This document shows, piece after piece, positions 1 through 6,591 of a DNA stretch of 33,433 bases; the first letter of the stretch is position 1, and each line of letters starts with the position of its first letter. Position numbers and translations under genes: made by a program. This DNA is from Desulfovibrionaceae bacterium. GTDB lineage: Bacteria; Desulfobacterota; Desulfovibrionia; Desulfovibrionales; Desulfovibrionaceae. The stretch covers positions 1-33,433 of the forward strand of contig JACCQO010000035.1 of NCBI GenBank assembly GCA_015709205.1. The letters run 5' to 3'. The notes beneath the pieces are model-generated. The model was not told the DNA's origin, made no database searches, and saw only the letters and a list, made by a program, of their open reading frames with translations.

Positions 1-352
1 CCCCCCGGGCCCCCCTCCACCCCTCTCCACCCCCAGAAACTTTTCGTTGGATGAGGGCGGGGGGGATTGTCGAGACCGCGTGGATGCCGGACGGGGATGG
101 TGCGGGCGCGGGAGGAACGGGAAAGGTGGAGAGCGAACGGGCGCGCCGGGCTGCCGCCGCGTTGCGGCGGATGCGCCCTGGGGGGGAGAGGGAAAGAGGT
201 GGGGGATTCGACGGGACGGAAGTCGAGCGCGGGCGTGGGAAAGCCGAAACCGCAGCCGCAGCACCGGCGGCCGCGAAAAGGGTGCAGCGTCACGCTGCCG
301 AAAAGGGTGCAGCGTCACGCTGCCGGAAAGGGTGCAGCGTCACGCTGCCTGC
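1..352. other. Gene-poor left edge
   Basis: No convincing gene is seen on either strand. Open frames here are Arg/Gly/Pro-rich, lack ribosome sites and overlap each other in several frames, as expected for non-coding GC-rich DNA. The first 40 bases are almost pure C/T. The only organised structure is the tandem repeat at 275-349, next to the end of the CheY-like gene. Confidence 0.6.
275..349. repeat. Three tandem 25-bp repeats, each with a hairpin (possible triple terminator)
   Basis: Units at 275-299, 300-324 and 325-349 are identical except for one or two bases at the left edge. Each holds GCAGCGT-C-ACGCTGC, a 7-bp inverted repeat that could fold as GCAGCG/CGCTGC with a 3-base loop. Read on the minus strand, each hairpin is followed by ACCCTTTT or ACCCTTTC. 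The array begins just after the stop codon of the CheY-like gene. This looks like a terminator amplified three times, or a cluster of protein-binding sites. It is not CRISPR, because there are no spacers. Confidence 0.8.
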
Positions 353-742
353 CTAGGCTTCGGGGGAGGGTGCGGGGCCGCAACGGAGAATGGCGCGGAC
401 CTTCATCTTGAACATGTGCGCGGGAAAGGGCTTGGTCAGGTAGTTGGAAACCCCGCCGGCGATGGCCTCCATCAGGTTGCAGGCCTGGGCCTCGGCCGTG
501 ACCATAAGGAAAGGCAGGGAGGCATGGCGCTCGGACTCGCGCACCTTGCGCAGCAGGGTGATGCCGTCCATGACCGGCATCTTCCAGTCGCAGACGATGA
601 AGTCCGCGCCCTGGTCCTCCAGGGTCCGCCAGGCCTCCTCGCCGTGGTCGGCCTCGACCACGTCGCGCACGCCCAATTCCTTGAGATTGCGAATGATGAT
701 CCGGCGCATGGTCGAGGAATCATCGACCACGAGAAACCGCAT
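353..742 (-). CDS. CheY-like single-domain response regulator
   Basis: A 129-residue stand-alone receiver domain. Expected residues are in place: acidic pair D7/D8, phospho-acceptor D52 in CDWKMPVMDG, T82 in VTAEA, and K104 in YLTKPF. There is no output domain, so it probably acts by protein contact, as CheY does at the flagellar motor, or as a phosphorelay intermediate. I chose the ATG at 742 because AAGGTG sits six bases upstream and the protein then opens MRFLVVDD as in the family. An upstream ATG at 769 would add nine residues with a poorer site. It has its own candidate promoter and is separated from tmcA by that operon's terminator, so it is not part of the tmc unit. The partner kinase is not in the window. 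Confident about the fold, not about the pathway. Confidence 0.9.
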   Translation of the reverse strand: MRFLVVDDSSTMRRIIIRNLKELGVRDVVEADHGEEAWRTLEDQGADFIVCDWKMPVMDGITLLRKVRESERHASLPFLMVTAEAQACNLMEAIAGGVSNYLTKPFPAHMFKMKVRAILRCGPAPSPEA

Positions 743-824
743 CTCCGTCACCTTGCTGCACGCATCCATGACCGCCCCCCGGGTCCGAAACGCGGCCCCG
801 TCATGGTGGCCGCGTCATTTTAGA

Positions 825-853
825 AGAGTACTTGCAGCGCGCGTCCGCGTCAA
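825..853 (-). promoter_or_regulatory. Candidate sigma-70 promoter of the CheY-like gene
   Basis: Minus strand: TTGACG, 17-base spacer, TACTCT. The -35 matches five of six positions and the -10 keeps the important T1, A2 and T6. Transcription would start about 75 bases before the ATG at 742. Confidence 0.4.
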
Positions 854-924
854 ATGAGCGCCGCACCGTCCGACCTGCGATTCCGCCATGTTGTGCGCGC
901 GCCGCAGATTATCACGCCGCCCGT

Positions 925-955
925 GAAAAAGCCCGGAGCGTGGGCGCTCCGGGCT
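925..955 (-). terminator. Rho-independent terminator of the tmc operon
   Basis: AGCCCGGAGCG pairs perfectly over 11 bp with CGCTCCGGGCT around a 4-base loop. On the minus strand it is followed directly by a run of T. It lies about 70 bases after the tmcA stop codon. Confidence 0.85.
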
Positions 956-1027
956 CGTTCCGGTTCCCCGGCGCGCGCCGCCCGAGGGCGGCGCAACGCC
1001 GGGGCGTATGTCCTGTTCGGTCGGTCG

Positions 1028-1408
1028 CTAGTTGCGCACGTGGCACTCGCCGCAGGCGATGGGGCCCTTGCCCTTGGCCTGATGGCAGTCCTGGCACATC
1101 TTGTGGTAGGCCTGCATGAGCCCGGTCTTGCCCTTTTCCGCCTTCACGGCGTGGCAGTCCGAGCAGGGCGTGCCCTCGGAGGTGTTGTCCGGGTCGGGCT
1201 TGCCTTCGGAATGGTGGCACAGGTAGCAGTCGCCCTCGATGCCGGCCTTTTCGTTGTGCGCGTCGTGGTTGAACACGGCCGCGGGCCGTTGGGGGTTCTC
1301 GAACGCCGTGGGCTCGATCACGCGCATGTCCTCCTGGCAGAAGGCGGGCAGGAGGTAGAGCAGCGAGGCCGCGACGGCGAGAAGCGTGAGGAGTATGGTC
1401 TTTTTCAT
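1028..1408 (-). CDS. tmcA: Tetrahaem acidic cytochrome c3 of the Tmc complex (TmcA)
   Basis: A 126-residue exported cytochrome. Residues 1-24 form a signal peptide (MKKT start, then a long hydrophobic run). The mature part has four CXXCH haem sites at C61, C82, C105 and C119, plus extra histidines (H48, H51, H66, H102) suited to bis-histidine ligation. Known of the family: TmcA is the periplasmic partner that takes electrons from hydrogenases and the type I cytochrome c3 and passes them to the membrane complex. Here it is the last gene of tmcD-C-B-A, 34 bases after tmcB, and is followed by a strong terminator. C24 is not in a good lipobox, so I expect a soluble periplasmic protein. The order of neighbours makes the assignment firm. 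Confidence 0.93.
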   Translation of the reverse strand: MKKTILLTLLAVAASLLYLLPAFCQEDMRVIEPTAFENPQRPAAVFNHDAHNEKAGIEGDCYLCHHSEGKPDPDNTSEGTPCSDCHAVKAEKGKTGLMQAYHKMCQDCHQAKGKGPIACGECHVRN

Positions 1409-1442
1409 TGCGTTCTCCTTGGCTCTTTGGTCGACCTCGCGC

Positions 1443-2771
1443 CTACACGGCGTTCGGCTTCTCCATGCACTCGTAGATGATGTCGCCCAGGAAGCGGATC
1501 TCCATGTCCAGCTTGTAGTGGTGGATGATATCTTCCAGGCCGCCGTGGCAGTTGTGGCACGGAGCGATGAGCACTTCGGCGCCGGTGGCCTTGAGCTGCT
1601 CGGCCTTGACCCTGTTGCCGAGAACGCGCGTCATCTTGTGCGGGGGGCCGCAGTTGATGACGCCGCCGCCCGCGGCGCAACAGTAGTTGTGTTCGCGGTT
1701 GGGCTGCATCTCCACGAAGTTCGGGTAGAACGCCTTGGCCACCTCGCGGCCCATCTCGTGCAGGCCCATGCCGCGCACGGTGTTGCAGGGGTCGTGGAAG
1801 GTGGCCAGCTTGTCGATGGTCTTGGCGACCTTGATCTTGCCCGCCTTGAGCAGTTCCCAGAAGAACTGGATGGAGTGGATCACGGGCACGGGCATGTCGC
1901 GCCAGCCGACCCAGCGGTTGCCCTGGTCGTAGATGGAGCGGTAGGCGTGGCCGCACTCGCCCATGACGACCTTCTTGACCTTGAGGCGCTGCGCGCACTC
2001 GTAGTGGTCGCGCTTGAGGCGCCCCATCATCTCGAAGTCGCCGGTGAACATGCACATGTCGCTGTTGTCCCAGCCCGTGGTCGAGGGCATGGTCCAGTCC
2101 AGGCCGCATTCGTTGAAGATGACGGCCGCCTGGTAGATGAGCTGGGTGCGGAACTTGGGCTCGGGCGCGATGACCGAGTACATGAAGTCCGCGCCTTCCT
2201 TCTCCAGGGGAATGCGCATGCTCGGGATCTCGTCGCGGGCCTCGTCCTCCTGCCAGAACAGGGTGTCCACCCACTCGTCGTCCTTCAGCCACATCTGGTT
2301 GAAGGTGGCGGCGTGGCTGTGGGCCGTGTCCTGGATGTACTGCGGGGTGATGCCGAGCTTGTGCACGATGCGGCGCACCAGCGCGATGATGTAGGCCGTG
2401 TCCACGCCGAAGGGGCAGTACTGCACGCAGCGGCGGCACAAGTTGCACTCGGTGTGCGCGATGAGCACGGCGCGCTTGAGTTCTTCCTTGCTGATTTTTC
2501 CCTTTTTGGTGAGGAAGTTCCACATGGTGTTGCGGACCTTGCCCACCGGGGCATACTGCGGATCCTTGTCGTGCGAGTGGTAGTAGTGGCACGCCTCGGA
2601 GCACAGGCCGCAGTGCACGCACGTCTTGGTGTAGGCTTCCAGCCGGGTGCCGCCTTCGGCGTTGATCACGGACATGATCGTTTTTTCGATCTGTTCCTCG
2701 GTCAGCTGCTCCAACCCGGCATCGATCCCGATATCCTCGATCACCTTGGTTTCCTTGGTCTGTTCAGACAT
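1443..2771 (-). CDS. tmcB: Cytoplasmic iron-sulfur (HdrD-like) subunit of the Tmc complex (TmcB)
   Basis: A 442-residue protein with no signal peptide. Two ferredoxin-type 4Fe-4S motifs come first (C51/C54/C57/C61 and C109/C112/C115/C119). An HdrD/GlpC-like cysteine-rich region follows, with HDPCN at C329, the pair C364-C365 (CCAAGGG rather than the classic CCG) and CHNC at C405/C408. In heterodisulfide-reductase relatives the CCG domain binds a special 4Fe-4S cluster, so TmcB is expected to be the cytoplasmic redox module that receives electrons through TmcC. AAGGAG lies nine bases before the ATG at 2771. The tmcC stop at 2790 is 18 bases upstream, indicating co-transcription. Its cytoplasmic electron acceptor in sulfate respiration cannot be told from the sequence. 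Confidence 0.92.
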   Translation of the reverse strand: MSEQTKETKVIEDIGIDAGLEQLTEEQIEKTIMSVINAEGGTRLEAYTKTCVHCGLCSEACHYYHSHDKDPQYAPVGKVRNTMWNFLTKKGKISKEELKRAVLIAHTECNLCRRCVQYCPFGVDTAYIIALVRRIVHKLGITPQYIQDTAHSHAATFNQMWLKDDEWVDTLFWQEDEARDEIPSMRIPLEKEGADFMYSVIAPEPKFRTQLIYQAAVIFNECGLDWTMPSTTGWDNSDMCMFTGDFEMMGRLKRDHYECAQRLKVKKVVMGECGHAYRSIYDQGNRWVGWRDMPVPVIHSIQFFWELLKAGKIKVAKTIDKLATFHDPCNTVRGMGLHEMGREVAKAFYPNFVEMQPNREHNYCCAAGGGVINCGPPHKMTRVLGNRVKAEQLKATGAEVLIAPCHNCHGGLEDIIHHYKLDMEIRFLGDIIYECMEKPNAV

Positions 2772-2789
2772 GATGTGGATCTCCTTGTT

Positions 2790-3449
2790 CTACCAGTCCT
2801 TGACGTGACGAACGCCGCCGAACTCCGACCCCTGGTACATGCGGACCATGGGGAAGAGCAGCATGTGCGAAAGCCACGTGAAGGGAATGGCGATGAGCAT
2901 GGCCTCTCCGGAGAGAATGTGCAGCACGACCATGACCTGGTAGTCGAATATCTGGTGGTAGGCCAGGAAGCCCGTGAGGAACGGCGCCGCCACCAGGGCG
3001 AGGAGCACCCACTCCTTGGGTCCGGTCACGTACTTGGCCGTGGGGTCCGTGCAGCGGCGGTAGGCGAAGTAGGCGAGGCCGACCAGGACGATCACGGTCA
3101 TCACGTCGGCCGTGGCGTCCGAAAGCGTGCCCCAATGCATGCCGACACCCTCCTGCAGGAGCATGACGTGGGCCATGAGGAACAGCGGAGCCACGAGCAG
3201 ACAGATGTGGAAGGCGAAGGTCACCACGGTGAAGACCGGGTTGAGCTTGCCGTTGCGCGGCACGAAGGGGATCAGCCAGGCGATGACCGAGCGCAGCCCG
3301 AAGTAGGGGCTGAAGTAGCCGAAGATGTACGGCTCGCTGGAACGCGCCCTGCGCACCATGGAGATGAATTTCAGAAGCAGGCCGCCGATGAAGATGATGA
3401 ACGCGGCCCAACACAACGGTCCGGTAGCGAAGTTGTATATGCTGTGCAT
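2790..3449 (-). CDS. tmcC: Membrane cytochrome b subunit of the Tmc complex (TmcC)
   Basis: A 219-residue integral membrane protein with about five hydrophobic segments (roughly 11-30, 71-97, 113-130, 145-164 and 171-200). Histidines H81, H94, H165, H177 and H195 within or at the edges of these segments could bind two haems b, as in NarI/DsrM-type cytochromes. It should carry electrons across the membrane between periplasmic TmcA and cytoplasmic TmcB. I start at the ATG at 3449: AAGGGG is six bases upstream and the gap to tmcD is then 16 bases. An earlier in-frame ATG at 3488 would overlap tmcD and adds a polar, unlikely N-terminus. Confidence 0.9.
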   Translation of the reverse strand: MHSIYNFATGPLCWAAFIIFIGGLLLKFISMVRRARSSEPYIFGYFSPYFGLRSVIAWLIPFVPRNGKLNPVFTVVTFAFHICLLVAPLFLMAHVMLLQEGVGMHWGTLSDATADVMTVIVLVGLAYFAYRRCTDPTAKYVTGPKEWVLLALVAAPFLTGFLAYHQIFDYQVMVVLHILSGEAMLIAIPFTWLSHMLLFPMVRMYQGSEFGGVRHVKDW

Positions 3450-3465
3450 GTCTTGCCCCTTGCCG

Positions 3466-4731
3466 TTAGAAGTCGCGCACCGGCACAACGATGCGGCAGT
3501 ACTTGCCGTTGTCGATGGCGCGGATCAGGACCTTGTCGCCCTCGGGGCTGAAGACCGGATCCCAGACCTGGTCGAAGTTCTCCTTATAGGGCTTGCCGTC
3601 CACCAGGATGGTGAACTTGCCGCCCCTGCGCTCCACCTTGGCGGCGCAGTGCTCGGAGTCGGCGCTGAACACCGGGGCCCAGGCCATGGCGAAGGTGCCC
3701 GGCCACACGTAGCCGTCCACGGCCACGGCGTAGGCGCCCGCGTCCGCGCCCAGGGCCGCGGCGTGCGCTCCGTCCGGGCTGACCACCAGGTCCGTGACCT
3801 GCGAACCGAAGGTCGGGGCCCAGGGCTGTCCGTCCACGGCTACGGTCCACTTGCCGTAGGCCGGGGAGACGATGGCGTAGAGGTGCTTGCCGTCGCCGGA
3901 GAACTGCTGCTGCCAGACCTGGAAGAAGGTCGGGTTCCAGATCAGCTCGCCGTTCAGGGCCATGCCCCAGCGCCCGGCCATGCGCACGGCGGCGCAGACG
4001 TCGCCCGTGGCGGGGTTGAAGACCGGCTCCCAGGCGCAGGGCCAGGTCTTGGCCCAGGGCTTGCCGTCCACCACGATGGTGTAGTCGTAGAGGCTGGTGC
4101 GCACCGTGGCGGCCACGCTCTTGCCCGCGGCGTCGAAGGCCGGGCTGTAGCAGTTGATGAAGTTGGTGCCCCAGGACTCGCCGTTGACCGCGACCGAGTA
4201 GCAGCCCTTCTTGTAGGTGAAGATGTCCGCCTGGCCGAAGGAGACGTTCTGCACCACCGCGGCCGTGGCCGAACCGTCGGCGGCCATGGCGAACTGGTTG
4301 GCGAACTCGTAGGTGGTCTCCCAGATGGCGTCGTCCACCACCCAGCCGTACTCGCCGTCCTTCTGCACCGGAGCGGCGATGACGTCGCCCGTGGCGCTGA
4401 AGCGGGTGTTCAACAGAAAACCGTAGGTGTTCTCCCAGGCCGTATCGTCCACGCACATGGTCCACTCGCCCATGTCCGCGGCCAGCGCCGTGAGCCGCCC
4501 GTCCGGCGAATAGCGCGGGTACCAGACCCGCTCGTAGATGTTCTCCCAGGGCTCGCCATTGACCACCATGCTGGCGCCTTCCTCACCGAAATTCGCGGGA
4601 ACGGCGAGGGACTCGCCGTCGGGGCTGGCCACGTACTCCTCCAGCCACTCGTACTCCCGGGAACACTTTTTCACGTCGTCGAGCACTACCCGCCTGCCCG
4701 GCGACCAGTCCCACGCGGTTGCAGGTTGCAT
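3466..4731 (-). CDS. tmcD: Tryptophan-rich repeat protein of the Tmc complex (TmcD)
   Basis: A 421-residue protein built almost wholly of repeats of about 40-45 residues. Each repeat carries a V(D/N)G-x-x-W turn, then an aromatic stretch, then (P/x)-x-F-S-P-D-G. I count nine clear copies and a weaker one at the N-terminus. The pattern predicts a WD40-like beta-propeller. There is no signal peptide, so the protein is probably cytoplasmic and may scaffold or dock TmcB. Family knowledge: TmcD is the fourth Tmc subunit and its role is not established. It is the first gene of the operon here, with AAGGAGG seven bases before the ATG. Confidence 0.88.
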   Translation of the reverse strand: MQPATAWDWSPGRRVVLDDVKKCSREYEWLEEYVASPDGESLAVPANFGEEGASMVVNGEPWENIYERVWYPRYSPDGRLTALAADMGEWTMCVDDTAWENTYGFLLNTRFSATGDVIAAPVQKDGEYGWVVDDAIWETTYEFANQFAMAADGSATAAVVQNVSFGQADIFTYKKGCYSVAVNGESWGTNFINCYSPAFDAAGKSVAATVRTSLYDYTIVVDGKPWAKTWPCAWEPVFNPATGDVCAAVRMAGRWGMALNGELIWNPTFFQVWQQQFSGDGKHLYAIVSPAYGKWTVAVDGQPWAPTFGSQVTDLVVSPDGAHAAALGADAGAYAVAVDGYVWPGTFAMAWAPVFSADSEHCAAKVERRGGKFTILVDGKPYKENFDQVWDPVFSPEGDKVLIRAIDNGKYCRIVVPVRDF

Positions 4732-5266
4732 CTGCAGGCCTCCTTGTGAACCGGAACGTTAATGATGCGTGCGCCATAGCCTGAAGAGAGCAACGATGTC
4801 CCCAGCGGCGCCCGAACAGTGCGACCATCCATATAACGCCATATTGCTCATATCAAGGGAAAAAAAGCACGATCTGGACGCCTGCCGCCGCCGCCTTTTC
4901 CGGTTCCTTCACAAGCTGGCCGTTGCGCACGGTCGGGGCAGGGCCATTACAGTTCGCTATGGTATGTTTTTTACACAACTCCATGCTCTGCACAAGCCTT
5001 TCCAGACCGTTTCAAGGGGAATTCACGTCTTGATCATCCAATCAACCTTGGCGGAAAGACGTTTCACGGCAAATTACATTCCCGAAAAGTATGTTTTTGT
5101 GCCGGACTGCGGCCGCACGGCAGGAAGGGAACGCGGCAAGCCCGGCCCGCCGCGTGACCTGCGCATTCCGGCGGGCCTGCGGCCGAATCCCGGCCTTTAC
5201 CAAACGCCGATTCCATTCTATGACCCTGCCACCCCACATCGCCCATCCCTACAGAGGTGAAGAAAT
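4732..5266. other. Divergent intergenic region between tmcD and the YchF-like gene
   Basis: There is no credible gene. An open frame of about 160 codons runs through on the plus strand but has no ribosome site, unusual composition and no recognisable domain. The stretch is much richer in A/T than its neighbours (about 4830-5100), as expected of promoters for both flanking genes. An inverted repeat TTGAT-N6-ATCAA lies at 5030-5045. Confidence 0.6.
4828..4856 (-). promoter_or_regulatory. Candidate promoter of the tmc operon
   Basis: Minus strand: TTGATA as -35, then either TATATG (15-base spacer) or TATGGA (17-base spacer) as -10. It lies in the A/T-rich patch about 100 bases before the tmcD start codon. 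The -10 is weak in both versions. Confidence 0.35.
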
Positions 5267-6280
5267 ATGAAGACAGCGATCATCGGCTTCGCCGGCTCCG
5301 GCAAGACCGACCTCTTCGCGGCCCTGGCCGGCCCCAAGGCCGCGGCCGTGGGCAACCGCGCCATGGTCAAGGTGCCCGAGCCCCGGCTGGACCCGCTCGT
5401 GGCTCTGTTCAAGCCCAGGAAAGTCACCTACAGCGAAATCGAGTTCCTGGACCTGCCGGGCGGCGGCGGCAAGGGCGGCGGCCTGGGCGAGCGCATCCTC
5501 AACGAGGCGCGGCCCTACGACTGCCTCATCGCCGTGCTCGACGCCTTTTCCGGAATCAACGATCCCGAGACCCAGCGCCAATCCATCGAGGCCGACTTCA
5601 TGGTCTCGGACCTGGCCGTGCTGGAAAAGCGGCTGGAGCGCATCGAGCAGGACAAGCGCAAGGCGCGCGACCTGGTCAATCCCGAGGAGGAGGAGGCCCT
5701 GCGCCGCGCCCTGGCCCTGCTGGAGGCCGAGACGCCCCTGCGCGAGGACCCGGAGCTGGCCGAGGCCCAGGTGCTGCGCGGCTTCAAGTTCCTCTCGGCC
5801 AAGTCCGTGCTCTACGCCTGGAACTGCGCCGAGTCCGACCTGGCGACCTTCGCCCTGCCCGAGCCGCGCCCGGGACAGGCCCACGTGGCCGTGTCCGCCC
5901 GGCTGGAGCGCGAGCTGGCCGAGCTGACCGATCCCGAGGAAAAGGCCATGTTCCTCACCGACCTGGGCATCGAGGATTCCGCCCTGGACCGCGTCATCTC
6001 CGCGGCCTACCGGCTGCTCGGGCTGATCAACTTCCTCACCGCGGGCGAGCCCGAGGTGCGCTCCTGGGCCGTGCGCAGGGGCTCGCGCGCACCCGAGGCC
6101 GCGGGCGCCATCCATTCGGACATCCAGAAGGGCTTCATCCGCGCCGAGGTCCTGGGCTACGAGGACTTCCTCAAGGCCGGGGACTTCAAGAAGGCCAAGG
6201 AAATGGGGCTGCACCGACTGGAAGGCAAGGAATACGTGGTGCGCGACGGCGACATCATCGAATTCCGCTTCAACGTCTAA
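5267..6280 (+). CDS. Divergent YchF-like (Obg-family) GTPase with DUF933-type C-terminus
   Basis: A 337-residue P-loop GTPase. The phosphate loop is GFAGSGKT (7-14) and the G3 motif is DLPG (61-64), followed by a glycine-rich GGGGKGGGLG stretch. A coiled-coil-prone, charged middle (about 120-165) follows, then the YchF-type C-terminus with IQKGFIRAEVLGY at 286-298. Canonical YchF has G-x-x-N-x-G-K-S/T and an N-x-x-E base-recognition motif, and is about 363 residues long. This protein differs in the P-loop, lacks a clear G4 motif and is shorter. I therefore read it as a paralogue rather than the housekeeping ychF. YchF relatives associate with ribosomes; the role here is unknown. GAGGTGA is eight bases before the ATG, and a strong terminator follows, so it appears monocistronic. 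Confidence 0.8.
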   Translation: MKTAIIGFAGSGKTDLFAALAGPKAAAVGNRAMVKVPEPRLDPLVALFKPRKVTYSEIEFLDLPGGGGKGGGLGERILNEARPYDCLIAVLDAFSGINDPETQRQSIEADFMVSDLAVLEKRLERIEQDKRKARDLVNPEEEEALRRALALLEAETPLREDPELAEAQVLRGFKFLSAKSVLYAWNCAESDLATFALPEPRPGQAHVAVSARLERELAELTDPEEKAMFLTDLGIEDSALDRVISAAYRLLGLINFLTAGEPEVRSWAVRRGSRAPEAAGAIHSDIQKGFIRAEVLGYEDFLKAGDFKKAKEMGLHRLEGKEYVVRDGDIIEFRFNV

Positions 6281-6300
6281 TTCCGGTTCGTCCCTTTGCG

Positions 6301-6348
6301 CGCGGCGGCGCGCCCGCGCACCGCGCGCGGGTGCGCCGCCGCGTTTTT
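6301..6348 (+). terminator. Rho-independent terminator after the YchF-like gene
   Basis: CGCGGCGGCG (6301-6310) pairs perfectly with CGCCGCCGCG (6334-6343). The stem continues inward with one wobble pair, and TTTTT follows at 6344. It begins 20 bases after the stop codon. Confidence 0.85.
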
Positions 6349-6463
6349 CCGCCTCCCTCCCCCGCCGTCGTCACGACCGGTACCGTGCCTCACCCCCCGC
6401 CCTTTTCGTCCCGGAAACGGGGTCGCAACATCCCCGCCGGAGCGAACCTGTTTCCGCCCCCTC

Positions 6464-6492
6464 TTGCCCGAATCGAAAATTTGGAATAATAG
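6464..6492 (+). promoter_or_regulatory. Candidate promoter of the PAS-GGDEF-EAL gene
   Basis: TTGCCC, 17-base spacer, TAATAG. The start of transcription near 6499 would leave no leader for an ATG at 6502. This argues for initiation of translation further down, at 6592. Confidence 0.45.
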
Positions 6493-6591
6493 CCAGCCTA
6501 TATGTGCAAGATGTCCCATTTTGTGCGGGTCCGATCCGCATTCCTTTTCCTGCGGGCGGCCCGTTGCTCGATCTTTGACGCAGCAGTGCGG

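Noticed and set aside
275-349. CRISPR array
   Set aside because: The repeats are directly adjacent with no spacers.
20-823. Long plus-strand open frames at the left edge
   Set aside because: They are antisense to the CheY-like gene and the tandem repeats; the GC-rich composition creates stop-free frames.
4988-4995. A single CTGCACAA upstream of the tmc operon, same as the kinase-operon motif
   Set aside because: One 8-mer is expected by chance in a window of this size, it has no partner half-site, and no sigma-54 promoter is seen for tmc.
5030-5045. TTGAT-N6-ATCAA as a CRP/FNR-type operator
   Set aside because: Spacing fits neither FNR (N4) nor the CRP half-sites well, and it is more than 200 bases from either start codon; too weak to call.
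4769-5260. Open frame of about 160 codons between tmcD and the YchF-like gene
   Set aside because: No ribosome site, no domain, mixed composition, and it spans an A/T-rich promoter region; better read as non-coding.
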